Shown here piece by piece: positions 1-4,175 of a stretch of 7,195 bases of DNA (position 1 is the first letter of the stretch; the number at the start of each line of letters is the position of its first letter). The notes beneath the pieces were generated by a model. It ran no database searches. It was not told the DNA's origin and saw only the letters and a program-made list of their open reading frames with translations. The position numbers and the translations under genes were made by a program. The DNA comes from Candidatus Woesearchaeota archaeon (GTDB taxonomy: Archaea > Nanobdellota > Nanobdellia > Woesearchaeales > GW2011-AR4), in assembly GCA_016181325.1 (NCBI GenBank), contig JACOZO010000060.1:1-7195 (forward strand). The letters are read 5' to 3'.

Positions 1-22
1 AGAGAAAACTCAAAGAATTTCT

Positions 23-88
23 GAATGCGCTCTAAGCGCATTGTGGGCATTCATCTATCCCCACGCTACGTGGGGAGACTTAGCCCAC
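23..88 (+). mobile_element. Right end of an IS200/IS605-family element (probable TnpB guide-RNA scaffold), partial
   Basis: Three nested foldbacks are visible. TGCGC (26-30) pairs with GCGCA (36-40) over a 5-base loop. GTGGGC (43-48) pairs with GCCCAC (83-88). Inside this, CCCCACG (59-65) pairs with CGTGGGG (69-75) over loop CTA. GAATGC (23-28) could also pair with GCATTC (47-52), a pseudoknot-like alternative. A GTGGGCATTCAT stretch followed by a strong hairpin and a closing GCCCAC is the arrangement I know from right ends of IS200/IS605 elements. There the same DNA is the 3' part of the TnpB omega/reRNA, and the bases just beyond the end act as guide. The tnpB gene itself would lie left of the window. 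Its last codons could overlap bases 1-33, but I cannot choose a frame. The family assignment is by recall of sequence pattern, not alignment. Confidence 0.6.
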
Positions 89-90
89 TT

Positions 91-206
91 TTGATTAATC
101 AATTCTAAACCCATTATCATTTAGTTAACATTATCATTTTATAAATTCAATTAACATTTGATTAACTTTAGAAAATATTTAATACTGGAATACAAATCTA
201 CTAAGA
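91..206 (+). promoter_or_regulatory. AT-rich leader of the vsr-like gene with palindrome, direct repeats and a possible TATA box
   Basis: A perfect 12-base palindrome, TTGATTAATCAA, occupies 91-102, directly after the IS end. CATTATCATTT occurs twice (112-122 and 129-139), and TTAAC recurs at 125, 151 and 162. The AAATATTTAATA stretch at 173-184 could be an archaeal TATA element about 26-28 bases before the ATG at 207, which would make the transcript nearly leaderless. There is no Shine-Dalgarno sequence before that ATG. The AT richness makes chance TATA-like matches likely, so the promoter call is weak. Confidence 0.3.
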
Positions 207-680
207 ATGAGGGACGTTTTCACAAAAGAAAAAAGAAGTGAAGTGATGTCATTAATACGGTCTAAAGGGACAAAGGTTGAAAAAAGATTTAAAAAAGCCC
301 TGTGTGAAAACAAGTTCAAAGGGTACAGGATAAACCCGAAGTGTTATGCAAATCCAGATTTTATTTTCGGTAAATATAAAATAGCAATTTTCTGTGATGG
401 TGACTTTTGGCATGGAAAAAATTATAAAAAACTTAAACCAAAACTAAAGAAAAAATTTTGGAGAGAAAAGATAGAAAAGAACATAAAAAGAGATAAAAAA
501 CACAACAAAAAGTTAGCAAAAATTGGATGGATTATTTTAAGGTTTTGGGAGTCGGATATTAATAAGCACATGGATAAATGCATGAAACAAGTTAAATTAT
601 CTTTAAAAAAAAGAGGTTATTTTAAAGGTAAGCAAAAACAAAGGAATCCCCCTACAACGAACGAAACGACGAACGACTAA
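207..680 (+). CDS. vsr: Very short patch repair (Vsr-type) DNA mismatch endonuclease, zinc-less variant
   Basis: Vsr endonucleases nick DNA beside T:G mismatches left by deamination of 5-methylcytosine. The opening DVFTKEKRSEVMSLIRSKGT (residues 3-22) is the family signature. It is followed by NPDFIF with the expected metal-binding catalytic Asp51, then DGDFWHG (64-70) with the conserved Trp68 and His69, FWREKIEKNIKRD (84-96), and GWIILRFWESDI (107-118). The structural zinc ligands of E. coli Vsr (Cys66, His71, Cys73, Cys117) are all absent here: Asp66, Lys71, Tyr73 and Ser116 stand in their places. This DGDFWHG form occurs in many Vsr relatives, so it is a subfamily trait and not damage. The protein is full length (157 aa) and very Lys-rich. 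Its C-terminal tail after about residue 140 is low complexity, from ACGAACGA-like repeats at 656-677. No cytosine methyltransferase lies beside it in this window. Base composition is much more AT-rich than in the HIT or purH genes, which suggests horizontal transfer. Confidence 0.9.
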   Translation: MRDVFTKEKRSEVMSLIRSKGTKVEKRFKKALCENKFKGYRINPKCYANPDFIFGKYKIAIFCDGDFWHGKNYKKLKPKLKKKFWREKIEKNIKRDKKHNKKLAKIGWIILRFWESDINKHMDKCMKQVKLSLKKRGYFKGKQKQRNPPTTNETTND

Positions 681-810
681 AATTGTCCCCTTGATACTTG
701 TTCTTGATTGCTCACTTTGTTCGCTGGATTGAAACTACTGCCACTAAAATTTAACTCTTCGGTTTTCGGCTTCGCCGACCGTTGCACTAAACTTCGTTCC
801 TTTGGAAGCG

Positions 811-835
811 TATAACAGCGATCGCATATGTTATA
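811..835. repeat. Perfect 7-bp inverted repeat around a GCGATCGC palindrome
   Basis: TATAACA (811-817) and TGTTATA (829-835) are exact reverse complements. They enclose GCGATCGC (818-825), itself an 8-base palindrome, plus ATA. The arms resemble the outer boxes of integron attC sites (GTATAAC and GTTATAT), but only about 13 bases separate them, too few for a normal attC. It may be a protein-binding site or a foldback of the surrounding repeat DNA. Confidence 0.5.
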
Positions 836-977
836 TTCAATCGTCGTGTAGAATTATAATTGGGGGGTTGCCGCCTTTAGTGCTTCGCACATTTAGCTTT
901 TTTCTACGAAAAAGAAATATTATGAGGGATTTCCTTAATCCTTCGGATAGATAGTCTGCTTCGCAGGAATTTTATAG

Positions 978-990
978 AAAAAAGAGGGCG
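978..990 (-). terminator. Possible T-tract terminator of the 160-aa gene
   Basis: Just past the minus-strand stop codon at 994-996 the minus strand reads CGCCCTCTTTTTT, ending in six T (978-983). Archaeal termination mostly depends on such T tracts without a strong stem. No obvious hairpin precedes it. Confidence 0.3.
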
Positions 991-993
991 TCT

Positions 994-1476
994 TTATTTT
1001 TCTCTAATTTCTTGAATTTTATTGATGACATCTTCTTTTGTGTCAAACTTTAGAAATAAACCAGAACCCAACAACCCATAATTAGTTATGGTCTCTGTCG
1101 GAGGAGAAAGAATGATTTTATCTCTTCCTTTTTGTAAATGAACTTGATTTTCAGGTTTGTTATGTGGGGCTTGGATAGAAAAGTTATTTTCATTTGGAAC
1201 AGCAACCTCAACTATTCCAAAGTAACTTCCGGCACTTAACCATTCTGGATTGACTTTGTCTTGTGGAAGAACCGGCATTCCATTTGGATTCATAAATTCC
1301 CACAATCTGAAATTAATTTGTATGCCAGAAATATTATAACTTCCTGAAACAATTTCACTTTCTCTCACTCGCCAAAATGCAGAACCAGTCATATTTTCAA
1401 AAAAAGTATTCGCCGCTCCACTTATAGCATCATAAACTTGTTCACTTGAAAAATTTTGATTCATTTTATCACTCAT
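994..1476 (-). CDS. Hypothetical protein, 160 aa, unrecognised
   Basis: I do not recognise this family. The protein is soluble and mixed in charge, with no signal peptide or membrane helix. It has a short helical N-terminus (residues 10-30), a middle that reads like beta-strands (about 35-60 and 85-100), a Pro/Asn-rich part (65-120) and a helical, charged C-terminus (DVINKIQEIREK). The ATG at 1474-1476 overlaps the stop region of the PIN toxin stump (1469-1552) in another frame, so translation could be coupled to the AbrB operon. AGGA lies only 2 bases before this ATG, which is too close for a good ribosome binding site. An alternative ATG at 1462-1464 (residue 5) has AGGA 13 bases upstream, so the exact start is uncertain. 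It is AT-rich like the vsr gene, which fits acquired DNA. Its position right behind an antitoxin gene whose own toxin is cut off is the only functional hint. Confidence 0.6.
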   Translation of the reverse strand: MSDKMNQNFSSEQVYDAISGAANTFFENMTGSAFWRVRESEIVSGSYNISGIQINFRLWEFMNPNGMPVLPQDKVNPEWLSAGSYFGIVEVAVPNENNFSIQAPHNKPENQVHLQKGRDKIILSPPTETITNYGLLGSGLFLKFDTKEDVINKIQEIREK

Positions 1477-1552
1477 TTCCTTTTATTTCATTCCCTTCCC
1501 AAAAGAAAGCTGAAACAATTGTGTTAGTGTCAAGAGTAAGTTTAAGCAGCAT
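1469..1552 (-). pseudogene. N-terminal stump of a PIN-domain toxin (VapC-like), truncated after about 23 codons
   Basis: On the minus strand an ATG at 1550-1552, inside the last codons of the AbrB gene, opens a 27-codon frame ending in TGA at 1469-1471. It reads MLLKLTLDTNTIVSAFFWEG and then stops seven residues later. This is the start of a PIN nuclease: a beta-strand, the first catalytic Asp in LDTN, then V/I-SAFFW. PIN toxins paired with AbrB antitoxins typically begin exactly this way and overlap the antitoxin 3' end by a few bases, as here. The remaining roughly 110 residues, with the other acidic active-site residues, are missing. I find no continuation in any frame downstream; unrelated sequence begins near 1485. 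The stump cannot fold as a nuclease. The identification rests on motif plus position. Confidence 0.75.
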
Positions 1553-1805
1553 TTCTGACATCTTTAATAGCTTTTTTTACATCTGCTCTTGTTAATCCCA
1601 CCTGCTTTGCTGCCTGTTGCAATGGCTTAGCAATCTTGTCAAATGTTTTTTTAATGGCTGGAGTTTCTATTTTCTTTAGTATAACTGTTCCAGCTTCTCC
1701 AAATACCATAAACCGGTCTGCTTTTTTTATTCCCATTTCCTTCCTTAATAAAGATGGTATAACAACCTGTCCTTTTTCAGATATTCTTGTTAGTTCAACT
1801 TGCAT
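1542..1805 (-). CDS. AbrB/SpoVT-family antitoxin and transcription regulator
   Basis: This is a swapped-hairpin AbrB-type DNA-binding protein, the antitoxin half of a VapBC-like pair. Residues 3-45 (VELTRISEKGQVVIPSLLRK followed by EMGIKKADRFMVFGEAGTVILKKIE) are the SpoVT-AbrB domain with its KGQVVIP core. The C-terminal end, GLTRADVKKAIKDVRN, is the helix that normally wraps and neutralises a PIN toxin. I chose the ATG at 1803-1805 (87 aa) rather than the GTG at 1812-1814, because AGGTGAT ends 4 bases before that ATG and matches the 16S anti-Shine-Dalgarno. The GTG start would lie inside this ribosome binding site. The partner toxin gene overlapping its 3' end is only a stump, so the antitoxin is orphaned, though promoter, operator and reading frame are intact. 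Confidence 0.88.
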   Translation of the reverse strand: MQVELTRISEKGQVVIPSLLRKEMGIKKADRFMVFGEAGTVILKKIETPAIKKTFDKIAKPLQQAAKQVGLTRADVKKAIKDVRNAA

Positions 1806-1808
1806 ATG

Positions 1809-1816
1809 CATCACCT
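1809..1816 (-). promoter_or_regulatory. Ribosome binding site that fixes the AbrB start
   Basis: On the minus strand AGGTGAT lies 4 bases before the ATG at 1803-1805. It extends the core Shine-Dalgarno with GTGAT, complementary to the 16S 3' end, and so argues for the third possible start and against the upstream GTG and ATG. Confidence 0.65.
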
Positions 1817-1821
1817 GTAGG

Positions 1822-1856
1822 ATAAGTAAAACACATCTTACTTATATACTTTCCGA
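1822..1856 (-). promoter_or_regulatory. AbrB promoter (BRE/TATA) overlapped by an 8-bp inverted-repeat operator
   Basis: On the minus strand CGGAAAG (1850-1856, BRE-like) is followed by TATATAAG (1841-1848), a strong archaeal TATA box. This predicts transcription from about 1819 and a short leader carrying the ribosome binding site. Overlapping the box is a perfect inverted repeat, ATAAGTAA (1822-1829) and TTACTTAT (1838-1845) with an 8-base spacer. An AbrB dimer bound there would block TBP and initiation, so autorepression is the obvious inference. Confidence 0.6.
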
Positions 1857-1891
1857 TTTTAAGCCCCGATTCTTTACGACTTTTGAGAGTG

Positions 1892-1966
1892 TGCCCTAAT
1901 ATCATAAGCCACAGAAAAAACTTTGCTTTCGGCAACCACGCTGCATTTTCACATTCTATTAGGGCA
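1892..1966. repeat. 10-bp perfect inverted repeat with 55-base spacer between divergent promoters
   Basis: TGCCCTAATA (1892-1901) and TATTAGGGCA (1957-1966) are exact reverse complements. The spacer contains a smaller foldback, TTGC-TTTCG-GCAA (1923-1935). The pair lies between the AbrB promoter and the HIT promoter. It could be two binding sites for one regulator, or the base of a folded RNA. Confidence 0.45.
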
Positions 1967-1988
1967 TATCACAGCAATTTACCAAATA

Positions 1989-1997
1989 TTTATATAC
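1989..1997 (+). promoter_or_regulatory. TATA box of the HIT gene pair (leaderless)
   Basis: TTTATATAC is centred 26 bases before the ATG at 2019. This spacing puts transcription start at or next to the start codon. There is no Shine-Dalgarno sequence, consistent with a leaderless archaeal mRNA, and it supports 2019 over an upstream TTG at 1923. Confidence 0.65.
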
Positions 1998-2018
1998 AAA
2001 ACTGCCTGTGAATTTGAT

Positions 2019-2747
2019 ATGACCGCGCAATCACAATTTACGCCCGAGCAGCTGCAGGCGCTGCAGGAGAAAATCAAGAATATGTCTCCTGAGGAGCTGA
2101 AGGAGTTCCAGAAAAAGCAGTGCGTCTTCTGCCAGATCATCGAGGGCAAGGTCCAGTCCAAGAAGGTTTATGAGGATGACATATGCTATGCAATCCTTGA
2201 CATAAATCCCGCCAATCCGGGGCATCTCCTTCTGATGACAAAAGAGCACTACACGATAATGCCACAGCTTCATGATGATGAGATAGCGCATGTATTCTCG
2301 GTTGCAAAAATGGCGTCCAACGTCATGCTGAGGTCATTGGAGGCGCAGGGCACGAACATAATCGTCGCAAACGGTGTTGCGGCAGGGCAGAGGGCGCAGC
2401 ACTTCATGGTACACGTGATACCAAGGAAAGAGGGTGACGGGCTTAATTTCGAGATTCCCCAGAGGAAGATGAGCCAGCAGGAAATCGACGATGCGGGAGA
2501 CAAGATAATATCGGTCATCAATTCCATACCTGGAGGGGAAGAAATGATCACAAGAGCAGAGCCGATAGCTGAATTCAGGCCGAAAAGGCCGATTGACGCG
2601 GAATTTGAAGAAGTGAAGGAAAAAAAGCCGAAGGCAAGGAAGAAAGCAGAAGGAAAACACAGGGAGGGCGGCAGCAAGGGCGCTGATGAAAAGGCTGTCT
2701 CTGACATCAACCTTGACGACATTGCCAAGCTGATGGGGGGCAAGTGA
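2019..2747 (+). CDS. HIT-family protein 1, zinc type, catalytic histidine replaced by methionine
   Basis: HIT proteins bind nucleotides and hydrolyse or transfer nucleotidyl groups through the middle His of an H-x-H-x-H triad. Here, after a helical N-terminal extension (residues 7-33, TPEQLQALQEKIKNMSPEEL and following), the fold runs from CVFCQIIEG (35-43) and KKVYEDD (48-54) to GTNIIVANG (111-119), AGQ (122-124) and QHFMVHVIPR (127-136). The triad reads His128-x-Met130-x-His132, so the nucleophile position is Met. Candidate zinc ligands Cys35, Cys38, His77 and His128 are kept, as is the N-G...GQ nucleotide-pocket signature. The last 50 or so residues (from about 190) are a charged Lys/Glu linker ending in a short helix, DINLDDIAKLMGG. 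The ATG at 2019 fits the TATA spacing. The gene is followed without a gap by a paralogue. It is probably a nucleotide-binding protein without classic HIT hydrolase chemistry; the substrate is unknown. Confidence 0.88.
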   Translation: MTAQSQFTPEQLQALQEKIKNMSPEELKEFQKKQCVFCQIIEGKVQSKKVYEDDICYAILDINPANPGHLLLMTKEHYTIMPQLHDDEIAHVFSVAKMASNVMLRSLEAQGTNIIVANGVAAGQRAQHFMVHVIPRKEGDGLNFEIPQRKMSQQEIDDAGDKIISVINSIPGGEEMITRAEPIAEFRPKRPIDAEFEEVKEKKPKARKKAEGKHREGGSKGADEKAVSDINLDDIAKLMGGK

Positions 2748-3281
2748 ATGGCACAGAACTGCATTGTGTGCGGGATAGTGGAAGGAAGGATACCCTCAAA
2801 GAAAGTCTATGAGGATGATGCGGTGCTGGCAGTGCTCGATGTGAACGGCTCGACACCAGGGCATTGCTTTGTGATTCCCAAAACACATTATCCTATAATC
2901 GAGCATGTCCCTGACTTTGACCTGGGCAGGATGTTCGTGGTTTCAAACAAGATATCGAGCGCGATATTCCAGGCATTGAACGTCCACGGCACGAACATTT
3001 TCGTGGCAAACGGCATACCTGCAGGCCAGACAGTCGCGCATTTCACCATAAACGTGATTCCAAGAAAGGAGAATGACGGGGTCAACCTGCTGTGGCAGCC
3101 GAAGCAGCTGACTGAGGAAGAGATGTCCACAGTTGAACTAAAGATGAAGGAAGGGATTGACAAGGCAGGCGTCATAGAGGAGCCAAAGCAAAGGAGCCAA
3201 AGCAAAGCTGCCGGGCATTCCAGTGAGGATCCTGAGGAGAAAAATGAGTATTACATAAGGCAGATGACTAGGATACCTTAA
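2748..3281 (+). CDS. HIT-family protein 2, zinc type, two of three triad histidines lost
   Basis: This is a paralogue of the preceding gene; its ATG follows that gene's TGA directly, so the two are co-transcribed and probably translationally coupled (GGGGGG about 7 bases before the ATG may serve as ribosome binding site). The fold is the same: CIVCGIVEGRIPSKKVYEDD (5-24), STPGH (35-39), IPKTHY (43-48), GTNIFVANG (81-89), AGQ (92-94). The triad is His98-x-Thr100-x-Asn102 in VAHFTINVIPR, so both the nucleophile and the third His are gone. Candidate zinc ligands Cys5, Cys8, His47 and His98 remain. It lacks the N-terminal extension of its neighbour and ends in a charged, Ser/Glu-rich tail (from about 140). 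Strong identity in the pocket (GTNI, VANG, AGQ, VIPRKE, DG) suggests tandem duplication followed by divergence, and perhaps a heterodimer, since HIT proteins are dimers. This last point is inference. Confidence 0.88.
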   Translation: MAQNCIVCGIVEGRIPSKKVYEDDAVLAVLDVNGSTPGHCFVIPKTHYPIIEHVPDFDLGRMFVVSNKISSAIFQALNVHGTNIFVANGIPAGQTVAHFTINVIPRKENDGVNLLWQPKQLTEEEMSTVELKMKEGIDKAGVIEEPKQRSQSKAAGHSSEDPEEKNEYYIRQMTRIP

Positions 3282-3296
3282 GTTAATGAACTTTTT
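3280..3296 (+). terminator. Weak hairpin plus T tract after the HIT pair
   Basis: AAGTT (3280-3284) can pair with AACTT (3289-3293) around loop AATG, and the following bases to 3296 complete a run of five T. It overlaps the stop codon and lies in the 23 bases between the convergent HIT and UPF0175 genes. The form (5-bp stem, 4-base loop, T run) matches the one after purH. Confidence 0.4.
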
Positions 3297-3304
3297 GCAT
3301 TTTA

Positions 3305-3601
3305 TTACCACACTTTCTTTAGATTGTTCAAGCCTTCCAAATAATCCTCATATCCTATTTTGCTTCTTATCCCGAATTCAGCTAATATATTCATTATTTC
3401 ACTAATAGAAATTCCAGCCTGCTCTGCAGCCCTGCCTATTGAAATTTTTCCTTTTTTGTAATTTTCTATGGCATACATTAACCTTCCTAAGTCCACAAGT
3501 TCGCGTATAGTCTTTGATATTTCTTCTTGGTTTTCCTTTGCCATTCTTTTGACAAACTCGTAGTCTCCCTTATCCATTCTCACGCTTAATGTTGTTTGCA
3601 T
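3305..3601 (-). CDS. UPF0175-family antitoxin with N-terminal ribbon-helix-helix-like domain
   Basis: The N-terminal 45 residues (TTLSVRMDKGDYEFVKRMAK and following) read as a short beta-strand plus two helices of ribbon-helix-helix type, the DNA-binding and dimerising part. Residues 47-98 match UPF0175: YKKGKISIGRAAEQAGISIS, then EIMNILAEFGI, with the helix-turn-helix-like GRAAEQAGIS. Families like this neutralise PIN RNases. The gene is downstream of its toxin with only 2 bases between, the reverse of the common antitoxin-first order. A consensus AGGAGG, encoded by the last codons of the toxin gene and 6 bases before the ATG, would give strong translation and so antitoxin excess. It probably binds the 16-bp palindrome at 4106-4121. 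Confidence 0.88.
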   Translation of the reverse strand: MQTTLSVRMDKGDYEFVKRMAKENQEEISKTIRELVDLGRLMYAIENYKKGKISIGRAAEQAGISISEIMNILAEFGIRSKIGYEDYLEGLNNLKKVW

Positions 3602-3613
3602 TTTTAACCTCCT
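3602..3613 (-). promoter_or_regulatory. Strong ribosome binding site for the antitoxin inside the toxin 3' end
   Basis: On the minus strand AGGAGG (3608-3613) is followed by a 6-base spacer and the ATG at 3599-3601. It encodes the toxin's terminal Leu-Gly-Gly. The toxin appears leaderless, so the second gene has the better initiation signal of the pair. Confidence 0.75.
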
Positions 3614-4095
3614 AATTTGCTTTTCGCATCACTTATTATATCTTTTTTGTATCTTCCATATTTAGACAATTGTTCCAATTTTGCAAGTGCTTCTTCCTTT
3701 GTCAACAGATTTTTTCCTTTGGCTCGTATTAGTATGCCTATCGAGGTTGTGAAAGGTATATTAAGCAGTTTGCATGCATTGATTGCATTTTTGTCATCTG
3801 TTGCAAGCAAGCTCCCTTTGTTGTCCAAAGCCAAAGCCATGGCTTCTGCTTCTCCAATATTAACTTTAAAGTCGTTCATAATTTTTTCAGTTTGATTATC
3901 TGTTATTTCTCTAACCTCAATTTTACCTTCTTCCACTCTTTTTTTAATTAAAAGCGCATCAAACGTGTTTTTTACATTTACTTCATTTATTACACTAAGT
4001 GGTATTACGATGCTATTTTTGTAATTGTTCAGCAATAAATCAAGTATTTCAACTTTGGCAAGTAATATAACTGTGGATGAATCGAATACAATCAT
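3604..4095 (-). CDS. PIN-domain toxin, predicted ribonuclease
   Basis: PIN nucleases cut RNA with Mg2+ held by a cluster of acidic residues. The expected set is here: Asp5 in IVFDSSTVI, Glu38 in SVINEV, Glu82/Glu84 in GEAEAMALA and Asp100/Asp101 in LLATDDKNA. At 163 aa it is the length of the PIN group that carries a GEAEA motif followed by LLxxDDxxA and a TSIGIL segment (here TTSIGILIRAKGKNLLTKEE). That group is often paired with UPF0175 antitoxins, and one follows directly here. It has no truncation or frameshift. The start ATG is about 28 bases from a TATA-like box and has no Shine-Dalgarno. Its AT-rich composition differs from the HIT and purH genes, as is common for mobile toxin-antitoxin pairs. 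Confidence 0.88.
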   Translation of the reverse strand: MIVFDSSTVILLAKVEILDLLLNNYKNSIVIPLSVINEVNVKNTFDALLIKKRVEEGKIEVREITDNQTEKIMNDFKVNIGEAEAMALALDNKGSLLATDDKNAINACKLLNIPFTTSIGILIRAKGKNLLTKEEALAKLEQLSKYGRYKKDIISDAKSKLGG

Positions 4096-4105
4096 GATGA
4101 CATTT

Positions 4106-4127
4106 TATTACATATGTAATATTTAAA
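4106..4127 (-). promoter_or_regulatory. Toxin-antitoxin promoter with perfect 16-bp palindromic operator
   Basis: On the minus strand TTTAAATA (4120-4127) is a TATA-like box about 28 bases from the toxin ATG (4093-4095). Between them, and touching the box, lies TATTACATATGTAATA (4106-4121), a perfect palindrome. Such a site suits a symmetric antitoxin dimer acting as autorepressor. Transcription would start within a few bases of the ATG. Confidence 0.6.
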
Positions 4128-4175
4128 ACTTTCTATTCAATATGCAAATTTCTACAGTGATAGTTCTCAATAGAA

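Larger units (their letters stand above)
681..993. other. Non-coding stretch between convergent vsr and hypothetical gene, rich in small three-base-loop hairpins
   Basis: I find no convincing gene in these 313 bases on either strand. They hold a cluster of short foldbacks with three-base loops: TCGGC-TTC-GCCGA (766-778), TTCC-TTT-GGAA (797-807), GTGC-TTC-GCAC (880-890), TTTTTC-TAC-GAAAAA (899-913), ATCC-TTC-GGAT (938-948) and CTGC-TTC-GCAG (956-966). An inverted repeat sits at 811-835. GGATTGAA (726-733) and TTCAATC (836-842) are inverted partners, and ATATTCAATCGTCG (833-846) closely matches 5150-5164 in the other large non-coding gap. The stretch may be a remnant of mobile or intergenic repeat DNA. 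Confidence 0.5.

Noticed and set aside
23..88. CRISPR repeat reading of the hairpin at the left edge
   Set aside because: There is a single copy with nested stems and no regularly spaced repeat; the IS200/IS605 end explains it better.
681..993. Integron cassette array reading of the vsr to 160-aa region
   Set aside because: Only one attC-like pair of outer boxes is seen, with about 13 bases between arms, no inner boxes, no integrase, and genes in opposite orientations.
1636..1899. 87-aa plus-strand frame opposite AbrB
   Set aside because: It is antisense to a well-supported AbrB gene and shows no domain or ribosome binding site.
1923..2018. Longer HIT protein starting at the TTG at 1923
   Set aside because: The extra 32 residues lack family similarity, the TATA box at 1989-1997 lies inside them, and the ATG at 2019 sits at leaderless spacing from that box.
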